From contig CAYPIE010000012.1 in assembly GCA_964410665.1 (NCBI GenBank), forward strand, positions 1 through 64,000: DNA of 64,000 nucleotides, given 5' to 3'. A model generated the notes under the pieces. That model saw only the letters and a program-made list of their open reading frames with translations, was not told the DNA's origin and made no database searches. Shown piece after piece: positions 1-9,160 of this stretch. The first letter of the stretch is position 1. Each line of letters starts with the position of its first letter. Origin of the DNA: CAYPIE01 sp964410665. GTDB lineage: Bacteria > Planctomycetota > Planctomycetia > Gemmatales > Gemmataceae. The position numbers and the translations under genes are program-made.

Positions 1-1840
1 AGCGTTGGGCGCCGTAGAAGAACAACGACTTCTGCAGCACCTCGGCGTAGTTAAAATCGGGATCGCTCGGCGGCTGATCGTCGTCGAGAATGGTGGCGGT
101 CCCTGAGCCATCGGCCAGGATGGCCGGGCCTTCGAGGCGAGGAATGAACAACCAGAACTGTTCTGTCCCTTCCTCGATATCATCATTAATGAGAGGGACG
201 GCGACCGTCTGACGGGTGCTAGCGCCGTTGAAAGTCAACGTACCGAGGACGCCTGTAAAGTCCTGGTCCCACCTTGCGCTCACCGCCTCCGTCTCATAGT
301 CGATGACCACCGGCTCGGCGGGAATGCCGCTCAAGCTGACGGTAAAGACAGCTTCCCCATCATTTTCGTTCACGGTGACATCGTTGATCCGCACCTCGAC
401 CGGTGGCAGGTCGTTGTCACGGATAGTGCCCACCGCCATGTTATTGGCGATGCGGAGGCCGTTGGGTTCAGACAGGTTGACGAGCAACGTCTCGTCGGAC
501 TCATCGATGGAATCTTCGAGCGTCGGGATGGTGAGGTTCTGCTGGGTTTGACCAGGGCTGAAGGTGATCACCTGGTCGATGGCTTGGTAGTCACTGCCGG
601 CCTGAGCGGATTGATTGGCGGTCTGGACGCGTACTGAGACCGGCTCCGTTGAGGCAAGCGACAGGTTCAAGGAGAAGACCAGATCCGTCCCCTCCTCGCC
701 GCTGGCATTGTTCAAGGACAGGCTGGGTACTGGTGGGGTATCATCATCGACGATCGTACCGATGCCCTGGTCATCTGCCAAAGTGGCCCCGACCGGGCTG
801 TGCAGTTCCACAACGAAGGTTTCGTTCGACTCTTCCTCGTCATCGCCATGGACCATTACCTGGATCATCTGCTCGGTCTCGCCGGCAGTAAGGTTGACCG
901 TCGTCTCAAGTGGATCATAGTCGCTCTGTGCAGTCGCAGATTGATTCAGCGTCCGCACAGATACCTCCACCGGGTTGGCGGAGGGGGCCGACAGTCGGAT
1001 CGGCAAACTCAGCATCGTGCTCTGCCCCGCTGCCCCTTCGGTCACCGAGCCATCTCCGATCGAAATACTCGGCAGTGGAGGTGGTGGCGGAGGCGGAGGT
1101 GGTGGAGGAGGCGGGGGCGGGGGCGGCGGCACATCACCATCGACGGGATGATCATTGAGGGTGAAATTGCTCGGGTTGCCCACGTTGCTGCCAGGGTTGG
1201 CCGTGAAGCCGAAGGCGACGGTCGCTCCCGGGTCAATGGTGCGATTGTAGGTCTCGGCACGTACTTCCTTGCGGCTGCCTTGCTGGCTGACCAGTTGAGC
1301 GTCCCAGACGTTGTTGAGGGTGAACGGGGCGTCAAAGCCGAGGGTCCAGCTGCGGATCGGTTGGTCGCCCTGGTTGCGGATGGAGATCCGGCCGACGAAG
1401 CCGCTGCCCCAGTCGTCGGCGACATCAAAAGTAACTTGGGCTTCGGGAGTGACGGGTTCGGCTTCGCCCCAGCGGAGGTCAAAGTCGCTCGGAGATTGGA
1501 CCGAGCCGTTTGCCACCAGGCCGATGGTGACCTGACCAGCCACAGGGATCAACTGGTTATAGCCAGCGTCGCTCAAGGCATAGCGACCTGGGGCGATGAG
1601 GGTTTGCTCGGCATTCCAAGCATTGGCAATCTGAAAGCCCGCGGCCATCTCGAGGGTCCAGTCCTCGAGAAGCTGGGGATGATCATTGGTCAGAGTGATG
1701 CTGGCTTGGAAGCCGCCGTCCCAGGCGTTCTCCACTTGGAAGAGGACTTGGGGATCCGGGTCGAAACCGCCAGTGGGGGTGAGTCGATCTTCGAGGGTTT
1801 CCAGGGCAAGCTGCCGGGGATGGAGTCGCACAGGGTGCAT
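1..1840 (-). CDS. Secreted GH9-type cellulase with CBM2 and Calx-beta domains (3' part missing)
   Basis: The 613 visible residues start at ATG 1840; an in-frame TGA at 1855-1853 excludes a longer start. The N-terminus carries a planctomycete extracellular motif (LALETLEDRLTP). Two CBM2-like cellulose-binding domains follow at about residues 20-115 and 118-222, each with the typical Trp spacing (AWDGGF, then DW near the middle, then AWNA or VWDA). Next is a run of 18 prolines, then about three Calx-beta repeats with E.DE.F...L cores and ..G.I.DDD ends, up to about residue 575. The last visible residues (NYAEVLQKSLFFYGAQR) match the opening of glycoside hydrolase family 9 catalytic domains, so the protein is probably an extracellular endoglucanase or cellobiohydrolase. 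The catalytic Asp/Glu residues lie outside the window, so activity is inferred. Confidence 0.8.
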   Translation of the reverse strand, partial: MHPVRLHPRQLALETLEDRLTPTGGFDPDPQVLFQVENAWDGGFQASITLTNDHPQLLEDWTLEMAAGFQIANAWNAEQTLIAPGRYALSDAGYNQLIPVAGQVTIGLVANGSVQSPSDFDLRWGEAEPVTPEAQVTFDVADDWGSGFVGRISIRNQGDQPIRSWTLGFDAPFTLNNVWDAQLVSQQGSRKEVRAETYNRTIDPGATVAFGFTANPGSNVGNPSNFTLNDHPVDGDVPPPPPPPPPPPPPPPPPPLPSISIGDGSVTEGAAGQSTMLSLPIRLSAPSANPVEVSVRTLNQSATAQSDYDPLETTVNLTAGETEQMIQVMVHGDDEEESNETFVVELHSPVGATLADDQGIGTIVDDDTPPVPSLSLNNASGEEGTDLVFSLNLSLASTEPVSVRVQTANQSAQAGSDYQAIDQVITFSPGQTQQNLTIPTLEDSIDESDETLLVNLSEPNGLRIANNMAVGTIRDNDLPPVEVRINDVTVNENDGEAVFTVSLSGIPAEPVVIDYETEAVSARWDQDFTGVLGTLTFNGASTRQTVAVPLINDDIEEGTEQFWLFIPRLEGPAILADGSGTATILDDDQPPSDPDFNYAEVLQKSLFFYGAQR

Positions 1841-2262
1841 AAATGCGAAACCTCATAGGGTTGTTGGGGCGGTCGAACAACACAACCGCGCGGGAGGTCG
1901 TGCTCGGGGATTATTTTCCACTATTTAGCATAATCACGAGCGTCATGCCAAGCGGGATTTTAGATTTTACGGGTACTTTTCATATATTAACTGATTTAGA
2001 GTGTACCAGCGGGTAGAACTATGGAATTCACCGTGGATCGGGCGTCGCTGCGTGCGCGCGACCGACTTGAAGAAAATTCGTCTTGACAACTCGAAAAAAA
2101 AGTCACCGTTTGCTCTTGCATCGCTGGCGGGTCGGAGTATAAGGCCGTCGTTCCTGAAGATTCTCATGCACTTGAACCGCGCGATGAGGCGTGTTTGCTC
2201 TGCCGTTGGGGGACGCGGAGTAAGGCTCGCGAGGCATCGCTCTGCAGGAAGGAGGCGCGGAG
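1841..2262. other. Divergent intergenic region
   Basis: About 420 bases separate the divergent cellulase and DUF11-like genes, so promoters for both should lie here. The stretch 1910-2000 is clearly AT-rich against the GC-rich genes. A perfect -35-like TTGACA lies at 2083-2088, but no good -10 box follows at 16-18 bases. No convincing coding sequence is seen; short open frames here lack recognisable protein features. Confidence 0.5.
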
Positions 2263-3411
2263 ATGACAAGCCAGCGCGTTGCTTGCTCGTGGGGGAAATG
2301 GCTCGCAGTGCTTGCACTGCTGACTACGGGGCCCACGCATTTGATGGCTCAAGAGGGGACGGCGGAGCCGCCCAAATTACGCATCGATCATCAGCCGCTC
2401 GAGGCGATTGAGATTGGCCGCAATGGCACCCAGGAATTTCGGGTGATCAATGTGGGTCGAGGACGGGCGGAAAATGTGATGGTGACCATGGCCATTGCCA
2501 AGGAGTTGGAGGTTCTGGATGCCGCACCGTCGCCGATGCCGGGGCACACCACGGGGCCGCTGTTACGCTGGGAACTCCCCCAGCTCGACCCGGGTGAGCA
2601 GGCGGACTTTCGGGTCCACTTTACGTTGAAGTCCCCTGGCCTTGCACCCGATATTACCAGCAAAGTCACCGCAAGTTTTTCCTCGAGTGTGGAACTTACA
2701 CAAAAGATTGGCGTCAAGTCAGCCCTGGACCTCCAGGTGGGCGGACCGGAATCGGTACTCGTCGATGAGGAAGTACCATACCGTTTGGTGGTGAACAATA
2801 TTAGTTCCCATCCGGTGCGCAATATCATGCTGGCGACTACCCTGGGCGAAGGGCTCAAGCATCCCAGCGGCCAGGAATTGGGCTACTTCATTGGCGACTT
2901 GGATGTGGGTCAGTCCCGGACAGTGTTTCTGCAGGTGACGCCGCAGAAAGCGGGCAAACTTGAAGCCATGGTCAAGCTGCTTTCCGACGGAACCCCGCAG
3001 CTGATCCGTAAGCTGCCGGTGCAGTGTCTCGACGTGCGGCTGGACGTGGCCATCCATGGACCGACGATGTCCTACCTTGGTTGGCCGTGCTCATATAACT
3101 TTGTGTTGGTCAATCAGGCTACCGATCCTAGCCCACCCCTACGCTTGGCCGTGCATCTGCCCAAGGGGATCAAGCCATTACAAGCCAGCCAACCCGGCGG
3201 AGGCTACGCGGCGGCAACGCACAGTATCATCTGGGATTTGAAACCCCTCCAGCCCGGTGAGAACCGCGTCGTGAGCTTCAATGGCACGGTGCAACAAAAG
3301 GGCGATCTGGAAGGTCAGATGCATCTCAAAATTGGCAATCGGGTGATCAAACAAACGCAGTGGTCCGTCAAAGTCGGTTCGGCCAAGGCGCTGGAGTCCA
3401 ACGAGCCTTGA
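2263..3411 (+). CDS. Secreted DUF11-like repeat protein
   Basis: 382 residues. ATG 2263 is preceded by a strong GGAAGGAGG ribosome-binding site. A signal peptide covers about residues 1-30 (hydrophobic LAVLALLTTG, likely cut after MAQ). The mature part holds about three Ig-like DUF11-type repeats, seen from phrases such as 'FRVINVGRGRAENVMVTM' and 'YRLVVNNISSHPVRNIML', each ending in L.PGE or a similar turn. Such domains are found in bacterial cell-surface and cell-wall proteins. No catalytic motif is seen. The gene lies 64 bases before the TPR/barrel gene on the same strand and may be cotranscribed with it, which suggests a shared envelope role. Confidence 0.75.
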   Translation: MTSQRVACSWGKWLAVLALLTTGPTHLMAQEGTAEPPKLRIDHQPLEAIEIGRNGTQEFRVINVGRGRAENVMVTMAIAKELEVLDAAPSPMPGHTTGPLLRWELPQLDPGEQADFRVHFTLKSPGLAPDITSKVTASFSSSVELTQKIGVKSALDLQVGGPESVLVDEEVPYRLVVNNISSHPVRNIMLATTLGEGLKHPSGQELGYFIGDLDVGQSRTVFLQVTPQKAGKLEAMVKLLSDGTPQLIRKLPVQCLDVRLDVAIHGPTMSYLGWPCSYNFVLVNQATDPSPPLRLAVHLPKGIKPLQASQPGGGYAAATHSIIWDLKPLQPGENRVVSFNGTVQQKGDLEGQMHLKIGNRVIKQTQWSVKVGSAKALESNEP

Positions 3412-3475
3412 CTCGGCCTCCAGGACGAGGCCTCGCGGTGTGGAAAACGGATGTCTAGTCTGAGGGGAATCGACG

Positions 3476-6400
3476 ATGGGAAAGCGGCATCGCCCGAAAC
3501 AGCATGATTCGCGAGCCGGCTGGGCGATCCCCAGACTGCTGCTCGTGTGCAGCCTGTGGGCTGGAAACGCCTACGGTCAGTCCTCTCCGCATCAGACGCC
3601 GGCCCCGTCTCAGGCAGGTGGCTGGACGGAGACGGCCAACCCTGCCAAGTCCTCGCCTGCGAAGACCAAGTCAGCGTCGACCTCCAAGGCCACGGAAGCG
3701 TTGCAACCGTTGCCGGTCATGGGAGCGGCGTCGCTGAATCCCTCCCAAACCGGAGGGCAGATGTCAAGCGTGCAGCCGAATACTTCGACGGCTTGGACGC
3801 CGATCTCGACCACCAGCTCCGGTCCTGCTCCGGAAAATGGCTGGGTGCCCTTGAATGGCACGTCCAAGCAGGCGGCAGTTCCCAAGATCCCGGAGGTGAC
3901 CCCGGCGAAACCGCGGTTCCCAGGGACGTCTGCGGGGCGACCACCCTTGGGGTTGCAATCGGTAGGCTATCAGGTGACCCCCGAGGTGCCTGAGCCACGC
4001 GTGCCGCCACCGACCTTGACGCCGCCACGTCCGCCTCAAGAACCTCCGGCATTACCCGGGATTGTCGGACCGGTGGTGTCGCGTCAAGTGCCCGCCACGG
4101 CCCCCACCGAGTCGCAGCCGCCCTTGCCGAACACCCAATCGCCCATGCGAGTACCTCCGCCTCCCGGTGTGCAACCGGCTCCTGTTGAACAACAGGGCTC
4201 GGGCGTGCCGCCCAATCCGGCACTGCGACCGTCACCAGGCGTGCCGCCAGACACTGGTGTTCAGCCCGCGCCGCGTGTGGAACCGGGGCCGCTGTCGCCC
4301 CCGCTACAGCCCGGTGGGCCTGTACTGCCGACCCCCCCGAAGGGATCATCGCGGCTGCCTGAACCGATGGAGGTTCCCGAGCCGAAACTTGATGATAAAC
4401 AACTTCGGCTCAAACTCGATGCGCTCATTGGCCGCGCTCGCAATGATGTCCAGCAGCGACGCCTCAAGGCAGCGGTGGAGCTGTTTGAGCAGTATCTGCG
4501 ACTCAAACCCGACGACAACGTGGTCCGTAAGGAATATGCGGGGATCCTCGCCCAACTAGGCCAGTCTGCTCAGGCGGCCGTACAGTATCAACAACTCCTG
4601 GTCTTACAACCAGAGAACAAGGAACTTCGCACTGCTTTGGCAGATATTCTCTTGGCTGGTCGCAGCTACCAGAAATCGTTGCGTGTCCTCGAAGAGGGGA
4701 TGCTCAATCCCGAGACTGCTGGCGATCCGGACATCGCGATCCGATTGGCCCTGGTTTACACCATCCTTGGTGAAATCGCCAAAGCCAATGAAGTCGTCGA
4801 CCGCTTTATCATTGTCCTGTCGCCGGAGACCGAGGTGGAAAAGATCCCGGTTTTGACGGGAGGGGTTCTGGTCAACTTGGATCGTCCCGGCGAGGCGCTT
4901 CGTATCTTACAAGCGCAGATCGATTACTTTGCTCGGCGTTCGATCAAAGAACGACAAGGAGAGATCGATCTCTATATCGCGCAGATCCGCGCATACGCCG
5001 CGCTGGGCCTCCAGCAAAAGGCGCTGGAGGTCATTCGGCTGCTTGAGGGGTATGATCGACAAGACATTGAACGACGTTTGGGGCTGGCCAATGCGTTGTA
5101 TTTGAGCGAAAAGTATGAACTCGCGGAGGATGTCTTCAGCCAAATTCTGCGCATTGACCCTAGCCAACCGCAAGCCCTCCTGGGCAGTGCTCGTGTGCAG
5201 ATTCAGACCTATCGCTTGGCCGGCGTCACCAAACTGCTTCGAGGCTTGCCGGGCAATGATCAGCGGGTGATGCGCCTACGTACGATCACCGAGGCGGAGC
5301 TGAAGCTCCAGGTCGGCGAGTACATCCAGGCCAAAGATCTCTTAAGACCGCTCCTTGCCGCCTATCCATCGGATTCCGAAGCTCGCTTGCTATTGGGCTC
5401 GGTCTACTTGAGCATGCGTGAGTATGAAAAGGCCAAGGCCGAATATGCCAAGGCCAAGATTAAGCCTGAGTTTGTGCGAGTGGCCCTCCTGGGCATTGCT
5501 CGGGTCCTCGCCTTACAGCGGGAGTTTGAGAAGTCGGATGCGATTCTGGAAGAGCTCTTAGCCAGCCACCCCGGCGATGCCGCAGCGGCCGAGCAGATGA
5601 TCCGCAACGCTCTGGATCGAAAGTTCTTCGCCTCTGCGGAGAACATTGCGGCGGGCTATCTGGAGCGGAATCCTCGGCTGCATCAGGGTTCGATCACCAT
5701 GCGACTGGCGTTGGGGCGGGTCAAGCGGTTTACCTCGATGCTTGGCGAAGCAGTCTCCGAATATTCGTATGTCCTGGATCGAAACCAGGGCGCCTTGCCG
5801 ATTCCTCGGGCACACTATGGTCTGTCCGTGACCTATGACCTGTTAGGCGAACCAGAACTTGCCTTTAAGATCCTTACGCCTGCGCGGATTGCCTCGTACC
5901 GCAACAAGCTTTTGATTGCCGATTTCTATGCCGAGGATGCTCGTTATGCCCCGGTAGAGTTAGTTGCTGCGATCAATCAGCCTGCCATCGAGCTGCTGTC
6001 CACCTTGGCGTCTGATCATCCCGACGCCATCCCGGCACTCGTCCGTCTGGGCGAAGCACACCTGCGTATCGCCCGTCAAACCGCGGAGATTGGGATGGTC
6101 GTGGGCATCGCTCAGCAGATCTTGCATTTGTCACCGAACAATGTCCGGGCCTTGCAGATGTTGGGCGATGCCTACGCGGTGGCCCAGCGTTACCAGGACG
6201 CGGTCGCTCAGTATGAAAAGCTGATCAAGCTCGATCCAAACTACCTTGATGCCAAGCGGAATCGCGCCCGCTTGCTGTACGCGGCCAATCGTTTTGATAA
6301 GGCTGGCCTTGCCTATCAGGAAGCGATGATGCCCACCTCCCGAGAGCAACTGCAACACCAACTCGACGAATTGGCCCAGAAGGATCCGGGGGTGGTCCGA

Positions 6401-7723
6401 GTGCTCGAATACCCTCGGCTGCCTAGTTCACCGCCGGGAGCTCTAAGTGAGTCGTTGAACCAGTTTGCCTCGAGCAGTGGCAATCCATCGGTCAAGGCAG
6501 CGCTCAACTCGATTGAGCTGGATTACCAGGCTCGCCAGGCGGAAGAAACACTGATCCATGCGGAATGGGATGCCAAAAGTCTCAAAGGCTTACGCAATTT
6601 CCAAGCGATTGGACCACTCCAAGGCGTGATAGGCCTGGAGCCGGCCAACAACGATGCCCGCTTTGACTTGGCCGAGGTCTACGGCTTGACGGGCAATACG
6701 CATCAAGCAGCAGCCTTGCATAAGGAGATCTTGGCGATTGATCCACAGGCTCGGGATTCGTACCTGAGCTTGGATAAGATCGATTACTTGCTGGGACCTC
6801 AGTTGCATTTTGACTACTCGTTCTTCAAACAGGATGGTTTCGGTCGACTCGCTGAATCGGAAAACACCCTGTACACCACCCGGGTGCGCATCCCCTTCGA
6901 CGAAGAAGATGATTTTGTCGACATCGGCTTCACCCGGCAAAACATCATCGTCCGTGACGATGCACCGCTGTCCGGGAACATCGGCTTTGTCCGCTACCGG
7001 ACCCGTTTCTCAGGCGGCCACGCTCTGTTTGACGGAACCCTGGCCTACGAAGATCACCCGGATCGATTTACGCCGCGACCGGTGTTCAACCTGCAAATGA
7101 GCTATCAGTTCGACTCCAGCCTCACTCTCCGTAGCGGTGGCTTCCTGGAGAACGTCATCGAGAACGGTGAAACCCTCCGGCAGGACATCTACCGCGGTGG
7201 GTTCCAATTGGGTGCCGACTATTTGGCGACCCGGCGACTGTTCTTGGGCGGTGCCTACACACTGGCCTACTACTCCGACTCGAACTACGCCAACATCGCC
7301 AACGCGTTTAGTTACTACAGTGTGTTCTTGCCGCCGCGGCAACTACGACTGGTGGCCAACCTGGATTACTTCTCCTTCGGCGAGCAGACCCAGATCGTCA
7401 ACCCGGACCCGACCATCGTCCTGGGAGCGGTCCACCCCTACTTTGCTCCCGCATCGTTCTTCTTCTACCAGGCTGGTCTGGAATGGCGGCACTGGCTCAG
7501 CCGCGACTTCTACAAGTATGCCAACCAAGCCTGGTATCAACTTGGCTACCGAACCGGCTGGGACTCACAGTTTAACAACTATCACACTTTTCAGCTCTTG
7601 ACCAATCTGGACGTGCGTAGTTGGCTCAGTGTAGGAGCCTCGGCCTTCTTCATCGCCTCGCCGATTTACGATGTGCACTCAGCAATGGCCTTCATCAAAT
7701 TCCGCCGCCGCCCGCTTCGCTGA
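3476..7723 (+). CDS. TPR protein with C-terminal outer-membrane barrel-like domain (BcsC/PgaA-like layout)
   Basis: 1,415 residues. A signal peptide ends near residue 35 (NAYG/QSS). Residues 40-310 are Pro-rich and low in complexity, probably a flexible or wall-spanning spacer. Residues 320-1105 contain many tetratricopeptide repeats (for example 'LFEQYLRLKPDDNVVRKEYA' and 'YEKLIKLDPNYLDAKRNRA'). From about residue 1108 the sequence turns into alternating aromatic/polar beta strands, consistent with an outer-membrane barrel of about 14-16 strands. A periplasmic TPR superhelix followed by a barrel is the layout of exopolysaccharide exporters such as BcsC and PgaA, so a role in polysaccharide export is plausible but inferred. 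The last residue is Arg, not the usual Phe. A hairpin terminator follows at 7744. Confidence 0.75.
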   Translation: MGKRHRPKQHDSRAGWAIPRLLLVCSLWAGNAYGQSSPHQTPAPSQAGGWTETANPAKSSPAKTKSASTSKATEALQPLPVMGAASLNPSQTGGQMSSVQPNTSTAWTPISTTSSGPAPENGWVPLNGTSKQAAVPKIPEVTPAKPRFPGTSAGRPPLGLQSVGYQVTPEVPEPRVPPPTLTPPRPPQEPPALPGIVGPVVSRQVPATAPTESQPPLPNTQSPMRVPPPPGVQPAPVEQQGSGVPPNPALRPSPGVPPDTGVQPAPRVEPGPLSPPLQPGGPVLPTPPKGSSRLPEPMEVPEPKLDDKQLRLKLDALIGRARNDVQQRRLKAAVELFEQYLRLKPDDNVVRKEYAGILAQLGQSAQAAVQYQQLLVLQPENKELRTALADILLAGRSYQKSLRVLEEGMLNPETAGDPDIAIRLALVYTILGEIAKANEVVDRFIIVLSPETEVEKIPVLTGGVLVNLDRPGEALRILQAQIDYFARRSIKERQGEIDLYIAQIRAYAALGLQQKALEVIRLLEGYDRQDIERRLGLANALYLSEKYELAEDVFSQILRIDPSQPQALLGSARVQIQTYRLAGVTKLLRGLPGNDQRVMRLRTITEAELKLQVGEYIQAKDLLRPLLAAYPSDSEARLLLGSVYLSMREYEKAKAEYAKAKIKPEFVRVALLGIARVLALQREFEKSDAILEELLASHPGDAAAAEQMIRNALDRKFFASAENIAAGYLERNPRLHQGSITMRLALGRVKRFTSMLGEAVSEYSYVLDRNQGALPIPRAHYGLSVTYDLLGEPELAFKILTPARIASYRNKLLIADFYAEDARYAPVELVAAINQPAIELLSTLASDHPDAIPALVRLGEAHLRIARQTAEIGMVVGIAQQILHLSPNNVRALQMLGDAYAVAQRYQDAVAQYEKLIKLDPNYLDAKRNRARLLYAANRFDKAGLAYQEAMMPTSREQLQHQLDELAQKDPGVVRVLEYPRLPSSPPGALSESLNQFASSSGNPSVKAALNSIELDYQARQAEETLIHAEWDAKSLKGLRNFQAIGPLQGVIGLEPANNDARFDLAEVYGLTGNTHQAAALHKEILAIDPQARDSYLSLDKIDYLLGPQLHFDYSFFKQDGFGRLAESENTLYTTRVRIPFDEEDDFVDIGFTRQNIIVRDDAPLSGNIGFVRYRTRFSGGHALFDGTLAYEDHPDRFTPRPVFNLQMSYQFDSSLTLRSGGFLENVIENGETLRQDIYRGGFQLGADYLATRRLFLGGAYTLAYYSDSNYANIANAFSYYSVFLPPRQLRLVANLDYFSFGEQTQIVNPDPTIVLGAVHPYFAPASFFFYQAGLEWRHWLSRDFYKYANQAWYQLGYRTGWDSQFNNYHTFQLLTNLDVRSWLSVGASAFFIASPIYDVHSAMAFIKFRRRPLR

Positions 7724-7743
7724 GGCCTTTCCCAATTCCATTC

Positions 7744-7765
7744 GGGGCCTCGATCAAGAGGCCCC
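7744..7765 (+). terminator. Hairpin after TPR/barrel gene
   Basis: A perfect 8-bp stem (GGGGCCTC / GAGGCCCC) with a six-base loop starts 21 bases after the TPR gene stop. The following bases are only mildly T-rich (CCCTCTTTC), so it may be a weak intrinsic terminator. Confidence 0.55.
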
Positions 7766-7802
7766 TGATCCCCTCTTTCAGACTGCAAGCCCGTTACTCA
7801 GT

Positions 7803-7808
7803 TATAAT
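7803..7808 (+). promoter_or_regulatory. Probable -10 box upstream of queE
   Basis: A perfect TATAAT lies 44 bases before ATG 7853. No good -35 box is seen 16-18 bases upstream. Its position would place transcription start near 7815, which favours a downstream start codon for queE over TTG 7820. Confidence 0.45.
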
Positions 7809-7852
7809 GATCCCATCGGTTGGACTTGCTTGTTGATTACGGAATGTTTGGT

Positions 7853-8554
7853 ATGGCTTTAACTTCCGCCGTCAGCCTGCGGATGCGCCCGCTGGCGGAC
7901 CGCCCGTCTGGGCAGCTTCTGATCCATGAGATTTACCGCAGCCTCCAGGGCGAATCGGTCTACGCGGGTTTGCCGTGCGTGTTTGTCCGGCTGGCCGTCT
8001 GCGATTTGCGCTGCAAATGGTGTGATACGCCGCACGCGTTTACCCAAGGGATGCCGATGCGTCCGGAGGTGATCCGCAGCCAAGTGCTCGACTATGGCTG
8101 TCCGTTGGTCGAGTTCACGGGTGGGGAGCCGTTGTTGCAGCCGGAAGTGTTGCCCCTGATGACCCAGCTGGCCGATGCGGGCCTGAGCGTGCTCTTAGAA
8201 ACCAGCGGTGCCCAGGATGTGGCAGCGGTCGATCAACGTGTCCATATCATCATGGATCTCAAGTGCCCCGACAGTGGGGAATCGGAACGCAACCGGTTGG
8301 AGAACCTGGATCACCTCAAACCAAGCGATGCCATCAAAGTGGTGGTCGCTTCGCGGAAGGATTTTGACTGGGCGGTGCAGGTGGTCCTTAGCCATCGACT
8401 TGAGGAGCGTTTCGGCGTGCTGTTCAGTGCGGTTTTCGATGCCGTAACGCCGCTGGAGTTGGCCGAGTGGCTGTTGGCCTCGGGGTTGCAGCGTAGCCGC
8501 ATGCAACTGCAGATGCACAAGTACATCTGGCACCCCCAGGCCCGCGGCGTGTAG
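7853..8554 (+). CDS. queE: 7-carboxy-7-deazaguanine synthase (QueE)
   Basis: A radical SAM enzyme converting 6-carboxytetrahydropterin to 7-carboxy-7-deazaguanine in queuosine/preQ0 biosynthesis. Counting from ATG 7853, the protein has 233 residues, the usual size. The family opening 'IHEIYRSLQGESVYAGLPCVFVRL' (given in part: HEIYRSLQGES) is present, followed by the radical SAM cluster C50-x3-C54-x2-C57 in CDLRCKWCD and the SAM-binding FTGGEPLLQ. The C-terminal QMHKYIW matches QueE. Start is uncertain: ATG 7844, 7853 or 7883 are possible; 7853 has GGA about nine bases upstream. Its stop codon at 8552-8554 directly abuts the stop of the convergent Uma2 gene. No other queuosine gene is in the window. 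Confidence 0.9.
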   Translation: MALTSAVSLRMRPLADRPSGQLLIHEIYRSLQGESVYAGLPCVFVRLAVCDLRCKWCDTPHAFTQGMPMRPEVIRSQVLDYGCPLVEFTGGEPLLQPEVLPLMTQLADAGLSVLLETSGAQDVAAVDQRVHIIMDLKCPDSGESERNRLENLDHLKPSDAIKVVVASRKDFDWAVQVVLSHRLEERFGVLFSAVFDAVTPLELAEWLLASGLQRSRMQLQMHKYIWHPQARGV

Positions 8555-9160
8555 TCATGTCTTCGGCGGGGCGGGGAAGATTTCCCGCAGCGGACAGGCG
8601 AAGCCCGGGAGGACCAACTCCCCTTTCAGTGTGGCATCCTCGGCAAGCCGCAGCGCTGACCCATCGACCCGATGGACCAGCACGGAACGGGTGCGGGGCG
8701 TAACTACCCAGATCAACGGGATCGAAGCCTGTAGATAGTCGTGAACCTTGTCATCGACCTCTTCATACAGGTCGTTCGGCGAGACCACCTCGACCGCTAG
8801 ATCTGGCGGGATGGCGACATTGCCCAGGGGCAGTTCGTTTCCCGGAAGGCGTCCCATACGGATAAAGGAAAGGTCGGGCTTGCGCACAGTTTTCGGGCGA
8901 TGGGGGAAGCATTTGTAGCCACACTCCGAATCCAGGACAAACCCCAGGTCCTGAGGATAAACCCAGTGGGTCAGAGCGTAGAACAACTTTCCGGCAACAA
9001 AGCTTGCCCGCGCTCCCAAGGTACGCTCCCTTAAGATGCCATCGACCAACTCGTAAGGGCCGGCGCCCGAGAGTTCCTCGAACTCTTCCGCGGAGTAGGT
9101 CCGGGTTGGATCCGCCGTCTGCATGATTTGGTCCGTGGCAACGAGATCAGGAAGATTCAC
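8555..9160 (-). CDS. Uma2 family (DUF820) putative endonuclease
   Basis: 201 residues from GTG 9160; ATG 9124 would give 189. Uma2 proteins have a PD-(D/E)xK nuclease-like fold and are greatly expanded in planctomycetes and cyanobacteria; their biological role is unknown. The family landmarks are seen: TYSAEEFEEL near the start, YELVDGILRE, then the acidic triad region RKPDLSFIR, LAVEVVSPND and DDKVHDYL, and the IPLIWVVTP strand. It is the last gene of the minus-strand run starting at 12053 and lies immediately after a second Uma2 gene, which suggests a tandem duplication followed by strong divergence. Its stop codon meets that of queE with no gap. Confidence 0.85.
   Translation of the reverse strand: MNLPDLVATDQIMQTADPTRTYSAEEFEELSGAGPYELVDGILRERTLGARASFVAGKLFYALTHWVYPQDLGFVLDSECGYKCFPHRPKTVRKPDLSFIRMGRLPGNELPLGNVAIPPDLAVEVVSPNDLYEEVDDKVHDYLQASIPLIWVVTPRTRSVLVHRVDGSALRLAEDATLKGELVLPGFACPLREIFPAPPKT

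Noticed and set aside
800..1858. A 352-residue plus-strand frame
   Set aside because: It lies opposite the cellulase gene, whose CBM2 and Calx-beta domains are clear on the minus strand.
2001..2411. Small plus-strand frame upstream of the DUF11-like gene
   Set aside because: It overlaps that gene in another frame, has no ribosome-binding site or protein features, and its sequence is strongly Arg-rich as expected for a shadow frame.
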